Assembly (NCBI RefSeq): GCF_029227915.1
Contig: NC_079879.1
Span: 15,004,001 to 15,068,000, forward strand
Source: Hydractinia symbiolongicarpus
Taxonomy: Eukaryota; Cnidaria; Hydrozoa; Anthoathecata; Hydractiniidae
Direction: 5' to 3'
DNA: 64,000 bases
The notes under the pieces are model-generated. The model was given only the letters and a program-made list of their open reading frames with translations, was not told where the DNA came from and did not search any database. Of this stretch, positions 23,148 through 34,517 are shown piece by piece. Both the position numbers and the translations under genes were made by a program. Positions within the stretch are counted from its first letter, which is position 1, and each line of letters begins with the position of its first letter.

Positions 23148-23469
23148 AGTTTCAGCGGCAGCCAATACGATGGACAACGTCGAGGAACCCTGGGTAATTT
23201 TGAAAAAATGTGGTTCTGCCTTGTGATTTTCAGATTTTCGCTGCTGATATTAGCATTTTTTAGCCCTCAAGTGCCACCCTTCGTATATATAGGAAAAATT
23301 GTCTTTAATGTTAGTTATAGCTATTTACATATTTACAATTTGCAGAATTTTCCAATACCACTTTTATGTGACTTTGTAGACCGTCATCTCCAACTTTTAA
23401 GCCACTCTGCAAAGATCATCATCGCCCACTTTTGCAATTTGTCGGCATAAATACCACAGATTAGAGACT

Positions 23470-26400
23470 TTATTTCTTCATGGCTTTCTTGATTAACGCT
23501 AGACGCTGTAATGAAAAGTTACGTAATAACTAAATGTTTTTAAAAATGACGTGGGTAAATAAAATTTTAAAAAGTTACAACTACAAAATGTGCAAAATTT
23601 ATTAGAAGCAATTGTTGTTTCATTTTATTTCGTTATAAAATTAAAAGATATATGAAGGAAAATTAGAGCTTCGTGTGCAGAGACTTGTTAGAAGTCATTT
23701 TTTGATTGGAATCTATTCTTTGATTGATTTGAATACAAAAAACACTAGGTGTCATTTTTTTCCGTATTTGGGTGTGTTGCCCTGGCTGAAAAACATTTTT
23801 TGCGTTAGAGATGAGCTTTGTGTTGTTTGTCAGTAGCGGTAATTCAGAAAGAAAGTAAAAATGCCTATTTAAATTATTTGTTGTTTTTAAGTAATGTTGT
23901 ATACTCATTACTGAAGTTATTTCAACCCTTGTTGAGTAGAAAAATTTTTATCTTAGGCTTTTTTGTTTATTTAAGTCCAAAAAACACTTTTTATCTCAGT
24001 AAAATTTATAAATAATCGTCACTGATGTCAATATCTTTATCCGCTTCATTTTCTTCATCATCGTTGTTCCGACAAGAGATGGTAAGGTATCGCCAATGCC
24101 CAGCCTTGAAAATGCATCCAATGTGGCATTGTCAGCTGTTATGAAATGGTTCCACCCAGTTGTTTTTGATTTTCCACAAAACCTTCCAGTTTGGTCGCAC
24201 ACCCAGTAAACACGTCAAATGCCAAAAGTGATTTACAATGACTTGGACCAAGATTTTCAAAGAAAGCGTTGACATCGGCATCTCTGCAGTTTATCCCTTT
24301 TCCAGTCCGAAACGTTAGTGCCTAAATTGGAAAATGTATTTTCATCGCATCCTGGAAATATTTAATTTGGAGGAGTTGGTTTGTTGCATGTTGTTGATTG
24401 CATAAATATATCTCTTTGAAACTTCAAACTATCGAGTGTTCAATGTGCAATTGTTGTTGGTCAAGTTAAGTTAGTTGAGTTCTCTGAAACACAACTTGTT
24501 CAGTATCATGAAATTCATGTTTACCATCAGGAGTGTGATTGTTGAAGTCTGTGTTGTCTATTGCGAAATAAATTGGAGTGTTTTCCAAAATGATAGGTGG
24601 AGCATAAAAACCTCTGTTTGTTTCTAAGTAATTGGTGACACAGTTTGCAATATCTGTTTCCATTTGGATCACCTTTTGATATGGAATCGACAGATTCAAA
24701 TTGCTAAGGGTGTTGATTACTTTCTTGCTTTTCGTTTGTTGATGAATATAGAGACCTAAACCTATTGAAAATAGTGTTTCTGCAGTGCTACGAAAGGATG
24801 CGTTAGCAGAATTATAATCAGCTTGTCTCTTTGTTTTTACAGAATTGATGACAATTTCTGCAATTGAACACATTATTTCGGTTTGTCTGTTCAGTATTCA
24901 TATTACTGTGGATCATTTCTTGAAGGACAAAGATATCATAATCCTACCGGCAGAAAAGGGGATAACAACGGTTATCATGAATACACCTGATTACATCGAC
25001 AAGTGCAACGAACACATCAACAACGGGCCTTACAAACTTCTCAAAGAAGATCCTACAGAAGTAATCAAACGAGAAGCAAGAAACATCTTAATGGACTTGA
25101 AGAGAAAAGAATACATCGACTGAAACCTTGTGACGGACCACCACCGCGATTTTACGGACTACCAAAAATTCATAAACAGGGAAATCCAATTCGACCAATA
25201 GTCTCCTGCACTGGAACACCGTTATACAACCTGTCAAAATTTGTTGCTTCTATCCTCAGCAAAGTTACAGCAAGTGACCACAGCAGAAACTCAAAAGAAT
25301 TTTCGGAATACATCAGAGAAATAAAGATAGCAGACGACGAATGCATGGTATCATTTGATGTCACATCACTCTACACAAATGTTCCCATAAAAGACACCTT
25401 AAACATCATTAAAGATCTTATCGAAAACGATGCTGCATTCGGTGAAAAGACCAAGATTCCAGTACCGGATTTTCTGCATTTGGTCGAACTTGTTCTAACC
25501 AAAACATGGTATCTGTTTAATAAGAACTTCTACACTCAAACATACGGAGTTGCTATGGGAAGCCCTGCATCATCAGTAGTCGCAGAAATATACATGCAAG
25601 CACACGAGACAACAGCATTAGTCACATCAGACAGACGCCCAAAGGTTTGGAAAAGATTTGTTGACGACGTATTCGCCATAATAAAAAGATCTCATCTAGA
25701 AGAGTTCCATGAACACATCAACGGCCTACATCGACAAATCAAATTCACTGTTGAGCTTGAACACGATGGAAGTATCGCTTTCCTGGACACTTCGGTCAAA
25801 CGCAAGAATGGTTCCATTTCAGTTTCAGTGTATCGTAAGCCAACACACACTGACCAGTACCTTAACTTCGAATCAAACCATCAGAAATCTTACAAAGAAA
25901 GTGTCATATCTTCATTACTGAATCGTGCCAACAGCGTAGTCAGTGACAAACAGGAGAGAAAAGAAGAAATTCGACGTGTAAGAAATGCATTAATCGTAAA
26001 TGGATACAGTCATAAAGCCATGACGCAAGTAGAAAATAAAATAAAGAGAAAATGCAACGGAGACAACAAGGAAACATCAGAGGAATTTATCGCATCAGCA
26101 TTCCTACCCTTCGTACCAGGTACCAGCGAGATCCTTCGTCAAGTTTTAAGACAACACAAGATCAAATGCATTCTTAACTCTAAAGAGACCCTAAGAAGCA
26201 CCTTGTCTAAACCAAAAGACAAAATAAACCTGGAAGAACAAAGCAATGTTGTTTACGAAATCCCGTGTAAAGATTGTGATGCAGTGTATATAGGCGAAAT
26301 AAAAAGAAAGTTTAAGCAATGAGTACAAGAACATATGCGCGCAGTGAGAAACGGAGATGTGAAGAAAAACGAAATTGCGGACCACAGCTGGAGCAGAAGT

Positions 26401-29400
26401 CATCAGTTTAATTAGGATGAGAAAAAAATCATTGACAGAGGATCCAAAACAACGGCCAGGGAGATTAAAGAAACCATGAACAGTGTAGAACTTAACAAAC
26501 ACATAAACAGCATCCCGTATCAACTTCCTGAGATTTGTTTACCAGCCCTACAGAAGAAGTAGTTACCTAGAGCTCTTAGAGCTTGGTGCTCTTAGAGCTT
26601 GGTTTTCCAACTCTTTTTCCAACTTCAACCATCTTCTCTCTTTTTCAAACTCTAAGAGCTCTTAGAGCTCTTAGAGCTTGGTTTTCCAACTGCAACTGTT
26701 CTACCCTTTCGTTACTTTCCTTCTGTATCGCCTGAATTTTCTGACGAAACAATTTCTCCTTTTCCCATTGTTTAGCTTGAAATTCGTTAATCTTTTTGTC
26801 TTTTTCTAATATTACTTTTTCTTCTTGAGGCATGACTTTTTTAAGCATCGCAATCTGATCTCTCCAATGTTTCTGACATTTGTATCAATGGTCCCTTTTT
26901 TCTTTGGGCACATATCAACTATAAACTTTGGGCCTACAATGATCCACTGTGAAAGCGATCTAAGACTTTCTGGAAGATTGAAGCTAAATTCACCAGTTAA
27001 TTTCCAACTCTCTTGTCGTAAGATATCTTGACGCACCAGTAAAGCAGCATCAAACAATTGATTATAGTCAACAAGTGAATTTCTGTAACTTTTTAAATGC
27101 ATTGTTATGAGCAGCACGTGAACATTTTATTTGAGCTTCTCTGCTAAGATTTGGATCTGGAGAATACAATATTGGTTATTTTATTTGCCAATAATTGTTT
27201 CAGGTATCGTTTTGATTTTAATGGTGATGTATTTCATTCTCTAATAAATTGTTATATGTGGTATTTACACTGTTCATGTCAAGCATTTTTTTCGATTGTA
27301 CATTGTTTATGGCACATTTCACAATGTTTACTATCTCAATGTCTACTACAACCTTTGCGACATCGTTTATCTCTTGTATTCATAATTAATTTCATTCGTA
27401 GATGCGCTAGAAACTTGTCGTTGTATCATAACCCACAATTAAGATGATATTGGACACCATTTGCTACTGCGTCAGCTGCATTTGGAACAGAATTGAGCCT
27501 TTTAAACAAAGTTTGGTCTGGTAGTTGTTGTGCGACATGTAGCAGTTTGTGCCCAGTTGAAAGGACGGCAACCTTATGGAGTTTACCTCCTTCTTTTTAA
27601 CATATAACACAACACTCCTTGTCAAATAAAGTAATTTTAAAGCGTAAAGATTTCGGTTGAGATAATTGTGAATCAGTTATACTGTCATTTGTTGTATTAC
27701 TAGTCAACTTTGGTTCTAGTGATGGTCTTCCTCGTATGGGTGCTGAATCATGTAACTTTTCATACCGTGGTTTCAATCGAGAAATATTTGTTTTATTAAT
27801 TACACTTTCGTAACATTCTTGATGGTAAAAAGCGTTTTTATCAACTAGTGATTCAACTGACAAACTTTCCAAGGTGTCAAAGGATTTAATAAATGTTCGA
27901 TCTTCATAATTGGCTCTTTCAATAAGGCATTCAATTAACTTTTTCATGCTTTCAAATTTTGGAATAGCAATAATCTATGAAAAATGAGAATAACAATTTC
28001 CAAAATAAAATAGCTTTAAAAACCATAAAGCTAAGAATCATTGAAAAAATACAACATACCTTCTTGTTATTGTTCTCTTGACAAACAATGCACTTTTCAA
28101 GCTGAAATCACTACTTTTTTTTCTTTTTTTTGGAGTTTCTTCATTCATATTTTTTAATTAAACTGTGTCTATTCTAATAAAATAAAATTAACGTTACTTT
28201 TACTATTCATAGGAAATCTATCAAAAAAACCACATCATAAAAATATCATACTAAAAATAAGTCTTATGCATCCTTTTAACTTCAACCTGCTACCTCTTAC
28301 TTCAAATTACTAATATAATTTGACAATTTAAACTACTAACAGGTATAAGAAATATGGAACAAACACTGTACATTATAATAATGTCTTGAACGATATAAAA
28401 GAATTTTCAGGGGGTACACTATTACATTAATAACTTCAAAACTGCTATAAAACAAATTACTCTTTATAGAATGCACTTGTCTCATATAACTGTACAGTTG
28501 TAAACAACTATCATTGCAAAACAAAAACATTAGAAATTTAAAACTTAAAAATCTCTGTATCTCTTGAGTGCCTCATTTTAAAAATATAGTTTTTATATAT
28601 TTTTTGTTCATTTTTTATGTTCTGCTATCTTTATATCTGCTGGAAAAGAAAAAGAAATAAAAAATTACAACTTTGATATTTTATTGATCAGAAACTGGAT
28701 GACGTCACCCATGGCCACACCCAGATATGGAAAAAATGACACCTAGAATTTTTTGTATTTAAATCAACTAAAAACCAGATTTCAATCAAAAAATTTCTTC
28801 TAACAAGTCCCCGCACATGAAGAACATAGTGACCCCACTAATATACCAGTTGGATAGCTTAACTTTTTGTGCAGTGTCCAATTAAAATTTTTCCAACAAT
28901 CTTAAGCAACAAAAAAATAACTAACGCGCTGCTATTAGTTGATTCAGTGAAAGTACACTAGTTTCCTACCTGTCTATGCGCTTCTGTAGAGGGTAGTTTC
29001 TTATAAGGACGCAAATCTTCACTGCCATATCCTGGAATCCACATGTTCCAATTTCGATCTAAATAGACAATCAAATGAAACATCAAGAAACAATTTATAA
29101 GCAATTTATCTAGGATTCTGATTAAACTTATTTTGTTACAGTCACCTAAATGCAACTGGACATCTTTTACTTCTACTGTGTTCGACTTTCGGTGCTTAGC
29201 TATCTGACATGACGAGTTGATAACATTCTCAATAAAATCATCAGCAATCTGCAGAAGGACTTCCTCAACATCATCATCCATTGTTTCAGTAGGATCAATC
29301 TCATGCAATAGATCTTGAAGTTTCCGTTTCGTTAAAATTTGACTATGAGATGCAGCTGACGATGAATTGGTGTTTGAAGATTGTGATGTGGACTGTAGTG

Positions 29401-31521
29401 GTAACGATACTGGAAAGTACAACCAAAAAATGTATATCAACTTTATTACCAAACATCATACTTTCAAGGGGCTACGAAACGGCTGTTGGTTTTTGACTTT
29501 AGTGACTTACATGAAAGTCAAGCTAATGGCGGTGGAAAAGTTTATGATCACTAGTAAAAACAAAACCTTAAACCATCTTAAATATCATATTAGGCATCTA
29601 AATATAACTGAAAATGACAGAAAAGCTCCCTACATATATTGAATATCCATAATTTATTCAGTATAAGCACTTGACTTGCTTTTAACTCAAGTTTTTTAAT
29701 AAAAAATATTTTTAAACTAGCTAAGCTGGCCATATCCTTCGAATTTTTGCATAGAAACATACAGGTTTATTACACATAACCAAGTGGAAGCAACAACAAC
29801 AATGACTTTAAAATCTTTTTAGAGGTATTCTTAAAGCTATTAACATAGCATTTTTTAACAACTACAAATCCTCATCCTCATGTTGTCTCTGTTTCCTCGT
29901 CAAAACAAACTTTCGACTTCCTGATATTTAATATATTTTACAGACCATAGCTTATTTTAAAATACTGAAGTTTGCAAACTATCATAAAAAAAGGTAATTC
30001 ATAAACAGGTCTGTTTATTACACACCATTCTTTGGAATGTGCAGGGATTGAGTTTATTGAATTGTTTTGGAGCCCATTAGGGTAAATGAATAATACGAAG
30101 TCATATCAATAAATGGTCTTCAAAGAAGAATGAAACAATTTGCTTTAACATTCAGATCATGCAACTAAAGGTAGAACTTAACAAGAAGGGAATGAAAAAT
30201 TGAGGTCTCCAAAAAATTTTTAGGTACCATGATAAAAATACACTTCATTAAATATGACAAAATTGTTCTGAGCGCTTTATCCTGGAAAAAAAATGTTAAT
30301 TATCAGCAGAGAGAGACTAATTGCATAAATTGTTCGACTCCGTTGTATTGGGGATTGATTTGTGAGAAAAATACTTTGGATTCTAGTCAAACAGTTATAA
30401 TGCTAGACGTCTATAAATTGCCATTGTATTTAACTTGTTAAAGAAATGTAAAAAAACTTACAGTTCCCCTGCTGTACAGCCTTTCCACCTGTGTTCGGAG
30501 AATTCATAGTTGTAGTCGATGCACCTGATACAAAACACTTGGTATCAGAGGTGACGTAAAAAAAAAGGAGAACAAATAAACCAAATAAACAAATCATAAA
30601 GGTAAACATATTTACCATCTGGAAAACGGTTTGTTTTTCCAATATTTTGAAGACGTTGTTGCTGAATGTTTCCTCTAACTTGCTGCACAGCTACTTGATT
30701 TGTTTGCAGCTGATTGACAACCGTGGCTGCATTAGGCGCAATAGATCGGATTTGCATTTGGGCTGGAACACTGTTCTGTGATGGTACACCAACTTGAAGA
30801 TTAGAAGCAACTGCATAAGTTTGACCCCCTGTTGTAATGATATTGATAGGGAGATTCCCTATCCCATCTTGGTGGTGAGTAGCAGAACCTAATGAATAAA
30901 TAGGTGTAGGTGAAATTGTTGACAATTTAAATTGGGTGTAAGATTAGTCATACTATAGTAAATATAATACACTTCTTTTGTATGAGCATTAGGTAAATTT
31001 GAAGTAGGCAATAAGCATGTTACATACGCCTTTTTATCAATACCAATATGCATTTTTTTATTTACTCAGGATCTATTTCTTTTCCTGAATAAAACTAAAA
31101 TAAATTCTTGACACGTTTTTGTACAGAGGCTGTGTCAAATTTGATAAAATTTGTGTCCCAATTACCATTTGTATACCTTTAGCTTTGGAATAATAGCCTC
31201 ATTATGCGTATATAAGCATAAGTTTATAAGAAAAAATAATGCATTGAACGCACCCAACACTTGAACATTTTGCAGGGTGGTAACACCATGCTGATTTCCC
31301 AAAACAACTGGTTGGACCTGTTGAGCTGAAGCCCGTTGTTGAGCTTGTGCTTGCAAAGCAGCAATTTGATGCACATTAATTGGATTTTGCAAAATATTCA
31401 TATTTTGAACAATTTGTTGTCCTGTGTTTTGCACAAGACCCATGCTACCAACCAAAGATATGGGTTGTGATGTTACAGCTGGGCTTGATGAAGTAATATT
31501 TTGCCCGGAGGAAGATGCCAT
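23470..31521 (-). CDS. TAF12: TAF12, TFIID/SAGA histone-fold subunit (six coding exons)
   Basis: Exons, in order: 31521-31254, 30888-30616, 30524-30462, 29409-29146, 29058-28970, 23505-23470. All joins are GT-AG and phases agree (1,1,1,1,0), giving 993 nt, 330 aa. Residues 1-220 are Gln/Asn/Ser-rich low complexity (MASSSGQNITSSSPAV, QIAALQAQAQQRASAQQ, QTNQVAVQQVRGNIQQQ). The histone fold starts near residue 225 (QILTKRKLQDLLHEIDP) and runs through LLQIADDFIENVI and KSNTVEVKDVQLHL, followed by WNMWIPGYGSEDLRPYKK, HRQ and the final exon RLALIKKAMKK. TAF12 pairs with TAF4 in TFIID and with ADA1 in SAGA, in the nucleus. Human TAF12 is about half this length; the extension is upstream of the fold. 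The last intron is 5.46 kb because of a transposon. An AATAAA overlaps the stop codon. A 5' UTR exon may exist upstream of 31549, where an acceptor (TTTAG) precedes the ATG-bearing exon. Confidence 0.93.
24889..26562 (+). pseudogene. Penelope-like element of a different lineage, nested
   Basis: The first frame (24845-25123) has DKDIIILPAEKGITTVIM; after a frameshift near 25120 the RT continues (25003-26322 frame): FYGLPKIHKQGNPIRPIVS, SFDVTSLYTNVPIKDTLNII, YGVAMGSPASSVVAEIYMQ, WKRFVDDVFAIIK, FLDTSVKRKNGSISVSVYRK, then VVYEIPCKDCDAVYIGEIKR. A TGA at 26320-26322 truncates the GIY-YIG nuclease, although its continuation (QEHMRAVRNGD, LNKHINSIPYQLPEICLPAL) is still recognisable to 26562. It differs strongly from the pair at 13.6-17.9 kb and so belongs to another Penelope clade. 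It is inactive. Confidence 0.85.
26565..26695. repeat. GAGCTCTTA-rich short repeat
   Basis: AGAGCTCTTAG is repeated several times, and a longer string ending GCTTGGTTTTCCAACT occurs twice, about 80 bases apart. It sits at the 3' junction of the nested Penelope-like element and extends the transposon protein's coiled-coil frame as ALRALRALR. Confidence 0.7.
29465..29540 (+). repeat. Fragment of the AGGGGCT MITE family in TAF12 intron 3
   Basis: About 70 bases (AAGGGGCTACGAAACGGCTG ... GAAAGTCAAGCTAATGGCGG) match the left end of the 60199-60548 MITE with about six changes. No matching right end and no TTAA were found here, so it is a truncated copy. It lies in the intron between TAF12 exons 3 and 4. 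Confidence 0.7.
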
Positions 31522-31549
31522 TTGAAATTGTTCTGAATACTTCTTAACT

Positions 31550-32788
31550 CTAAATGCAAAGATAAACATTTTGTGCATTAGCCTAAATTGCAACATTATT
31601 AACACTGCACAAATTGCTGGAAACAACAAAAGCTATATCACATGGTTTGTCAGGCCACAAAATTGGTGGGTAACGATATTTACCCTGTCATCAACCTAAA
31701 TTTAAATTGGGTAAACAATTTTTCTTAACTTAAGAGTATTACTATTTTATACATTTTAGGGATTTACTTTTAACAGCCGTTTTTACAAAAATAATGGAAA
31801 GTTGGTTCCAAAGACATCACTTGAGTGCAAAGTTCATGCTATCATGTTTTTTAATAACAGTAATTAGTAAATAAATAAGCCTATGGAAAAATCCATTTGG
31901 GCAGAAGAACAATGGAAAAGATCCATGATTTGAATTTTCATGAGGTCACGACGTGACCCGCCGATGCAAATTATAGCATATTCACACAAAGTAACTGGTG
32001 GAAGCAGTGCTGGTTGTAGTAGCAGACTGCAAAAAGAGTATGTTTATTGTAGAAAATAGGGGTTAAGGTTAGTTAGTTATTTATTTTCCATCAGATAGTA
32101 TGAAAAATAATAAAAATAATAAAAATCAAAATTACCTGTGATGGCTACCTGGAAAAACATCATAAGCACAACCCCTATTTTCCCCACATTCTATTAACAC
32201 TACATTCTTATATTTTATGAAGAATTATAAAGTATATACTTATTTCTCAGTATGATAGATAGATAGATATATTTTTCGTGTATAATGAGCGTTTACATTT
32301 TTTAGTTAAAAATAATTTACTAAGAAATTCCACACAGACCTCATAAATAGTTATAACAGTTACTATAGCTATGTTTTAAATATAAATATAAATATACTCT
32401 TTCGTTTCTCAGGTAATATATAAAGTTAAAAAAAAAGTTGTTTACAGTTCAGGAATGTTAAGTGATCAAATAAACTTCACTGGAGGTTCACTAGTTAGGA
32501 TTGTGGAAGATGTTATAAGCTCGACACAGGGAAAACCATAGAATTAGCAGGGCTAGAAAGCCTATGGAAACCGATGGGATTTTCAAAAAATCAACAGGAA
32601 CCAACGATTCAGCAGGAGATTGACACAGCACAAGGAAGAGTTGTTGATAGCAATAGGAGTCATGGTATTGATAGTAATAGAGTGGTATTTCAAAGTTGGA
32701 TGAAAAAAAAAACAGAATTATACATAGTTACTAAGATAATGTTCAAAGAGATTTTAATTGGGCTTTAGACAAGGACCTAAAGTTTTTA
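31550..32788. other. Non-coding region upstream of TAF12
   Basis: No coding motif was recognised. A GATA-rich microsatellite (GATAGATAGATA) lies at about 32255. A TAF12 promoter or 5' UTR exon could be here, but I cannot place one from sequence alone. Confidence 0.4.
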
Positions 32789-33043
32789 TTGGTTTTTAAT
32801 TGCAGATTGTTCCAGTCATTTTTTTGTCATGATTTTGCACGACCCATCTTCAGTTTTCATTCCTATGGTACCAGATCTGCCCTCACAAATGTTTCTATTC
32901 CATATTCCAAAACCATTAATTATGGCTCAAACTCAAAATTGAGATCTGATCTCTTTAATGTTGATGACAAGAAGATGCTTTGTATCTCAAACAGGTGCTG
33001 GAAGCAAGCAATACACCATTCTCCGATTTCAGCGCGATCATAA
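32789..33043 (+). pseudogene. Possible LINE (CR1/L2-like) ORF2 C-terminal fragment
   Basis: The frame reads HSYGTRSALTNVSIPYSKT then INYGSNSK, like the C-terminal (Y)TR......P...T.YG..S signature found after the RT domain in CR1/L2-type LINEs. It is short and isolated, with no RT core next to it. Confidence is limited because the signature is loose. Confidence 0.35.
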
Positions 33044-33299
33044 TTTTAAAATGACGTAATCTAATAATGGCTGATTTCGTATGTAAACAAACCCTTAACG
33101 TGATCGAACACAGTAAGCGTTACTATTTCTTATGGTAAACAATTAATTAAATAGACCTTTAAATTATTTTAAAATAGTTTTTTAGTAACATATTAACTTT
33201 ATTTATATGAAAAGATGCAATATGTGTTTAACGAGTCAAGTTGATGTGCTAAATGCCATCAATTTCTCAGCGTCATTTTTGTAAAAATAGTTTTACTAC

Positions 33300-33500
33300 G
33301 CTTCTTAATATCAATATAGAAAGGGTTGCGGAGAGGTTGCCAAGGCAAAGGCATTAAGCACGACAATGAGACAGGAATGGGAATCAGCAAGGCAGGGGTA
33401 GGCAAGGCATGGGAGGCACAGGCAAGGGCATAGTAGTAGGCAGGCACGATAAAAGGCATAGGAAGGGTAGGCAGGGGCAGTAACCTCAACAGAAACTCTC
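33300..33500. repeat. Purine/GC-richer low-complexity tract
   Basis: Irregular repeats of GGCAAGGCA, GGCAGG and GGGAGGCACAGGCAAGGGCA stand out from the AT-rich surroundings. Open frames on the minus strand here are low-complexity artefacts. Confidence 0.6.
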
Positions 33501-33711
33501 CCCCTACAACTCAAAAATTACGTATAATAATGTACAATACAACAATATAGAAAGGATTGCAGAGTGTGGGACTGCCCCCCCCCCTAGGTTTTCAAGCAAA
33601 AATATTTAGTGGTCCTTATTTTGAAAAGATTCCTTGGCAGGACAAACATGTATAATTGCCTTTTCTAAACATGACATTTTTGTGATATGTAAATGAAAGT
33701 GGTTATTGTTG

Positions 33712-33777
33712 CCCTGTCCAGGATTTGAACCTGGATCTCTCATTTTCATGAGTGTCTTAGCCATTAGACCAACAGGG
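33712..33777 (-). ncRNA. tRNA-like sequence with a shortened anticodon arm
   Basis: On the minus strand a 6-bp acceptor stem (CCCTGT/ACAGGG) is followed by an A box (TGGTCTAATGG), a D arm and a perfect T arm (CCAGG TTCAAAT CCTGG) containing a B box. The anticodon arm folds as CTCAT-GAAA-ATGAG with a four-base loop, so no normal seven-base anticodon loop exists. It is 66 nt long. It could be a Pol III SINE head, a decayed tRNA or a tRNA-like RNA. Confidence 0.6.
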
Positions 33778-33956
33778 TATATATATGAAAAACTTTACTG
33801 GTGCATATGCTTATGGATTTACAGCACATATAGCCATTTAATTCTTCTTGTGGATAATAAAATTCAATTTTTTCTACTAAATAGATGGGGGGACCTGGTG
33901 TTGAAAAGTTTGGATAAGGAACTGTATTACCCAATATTAAACATCTGGTGGAGCGA

Positions 33957-34331
33957 TTAATAGGAAACTGTGCCATCATTCATGTGGAGCGCTTTAGTAG
34001 AAGCACGTCTATCGTCTATCTGAAAATTGAGGATATCGCCTATTGTTTCTATATCAACCAAATCCGTTAGTTTCAACTCGTCATCTTTGATAACCTCGTA
34101 ACAGAGTGCACCATACTTGTTCCTTTTGACATCAACAATATGCAGCACTAGGCGTTGAATATCATTCTCTAGATCCTCATCAATCTCGCGTCTCGCGAAT
34201 GTAGCCCATGCTTTTTCCCCTGACGCTACCCTATTTAAATGCTCTTCATCATCAGGGTATTCAAAGCCTTCGTAGAATTCTCCCACTCGAAACCTAAAAT
34301 TTTCCAAGCAGGTAGGACAATAACCAGTCAC
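33957..34331 (-). CDS. Uncharacterised acidic protein fragment beside the Bro-N-like gene
   Basis: The open frame gives MTGYCPTCLENFRFRVGEFY, an acidic stretch (EYPDDEEHLNRV), AWATFARREIDEDLENDIQR and LVLHIVDVKRNKYGALCYEV. It extends upstream as LRCCINAASV, giving two CxxC-like pairs (RCC, CPTC). I do not recognise the family. Composition is far from random AT-rich translation, and it lies downstream of the Bro-N-like gene on the same strand, so it may be another exon of that gene or a second gene of the same element. Confidence 0.45.
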   Translation of the reverse strand: MTGYCPTCLENFRFRVGEFYEGFEYPDDEEHLNRVASGEKAWATFARREIDEDLENDIQRLVLHIVDVKRNKYGALCYEVIKDDELKLTDLVDIETIGDILNFQIDDRRASTKALHMNDGTVSY

Positions 34332-34517
34332 TGACGCTGCGTTGATACAACATCGTAGTACAGGTACGTGGATATTGTAGATATTTTTAATTGTCTTTGT
34401 TGTACGTATACTTCCATAGTTGTTATTTCAAGGGGTTTCTAGTAGGAGGCAACACGGGTCTAAAATGTATACCTCTTTCCAAAGTGTAGTTCTACATTGT
34501 GTTTGGTTGGAGGCCGT

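Larger units (their letters stand above)
23996..27947 (-). pseudogene. Unassigned transposon protein, multi-part (CxxC ... NxxYHxxC ... GCDQTGRF)
   Basis: Pieces in order on the minus strand: 27947-27597 (MKKLIECLIERANYEDR, DKNAFYHQECYE, FDKECCVIC), then 27597-27430 in a neighbouring frame (GGKLHKVAVLSTGHKLLHVA, ADAVANGVQYHLNC), 27117-26812 (SYRNSLVDYNQLFDAALLVR, PESLRSLSQWIIVG), 26880-26645 (DQIAMLKKV, then a Glu/Lys-rich coiled coil), 24873-24466 (STAETLFSIGLGLYIHQQTK, IYFAIDNTDFNNHTPDGKHE), and 24235-23996 (HCKSLLAFDVFTG, CDQTGRFCGKSKTTGWNHF). Paired Cys and a YHxxC motif suggest zinc binding; the IDNxDFN and GCDQTGRF motifs recur in large uncharacterised animal families. Asp residues in these motifs could be catalytic, but that is inference. 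Stops and frame changes suggest decay, some of which may be introns. Confidence 0.6.
23669..28822 (-). mobile_element. 5.15-kb DNA transposon with ~110-bp terminal inverted repeats (superfamily unassigned)
   Basis: 23669-23780 pairs with the reverse complement of 28713-28822 at roughly 85% identity (shared: GACTTGTTAGAAG, TTTTTTGATTG.AATCT, CTAGGTGTCATTTTTT). The whole element sits in the last intron of TAF12. Its own genes read on the minus strand, and a plus-strand Penelope-like element is nested at about 24889-26562. I see no convincing target-site duplication, so superfamily cannot be read from the ends. Introns and several frame breaks are present in the coding part. Confidence 0.75.

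Noticed and set aside
33259-33514. Pro/Leu/Ala-rich frames on the minus strand
   Set aside because: They come from a low-complexity GGCAAGG tract and have no start context or motif.
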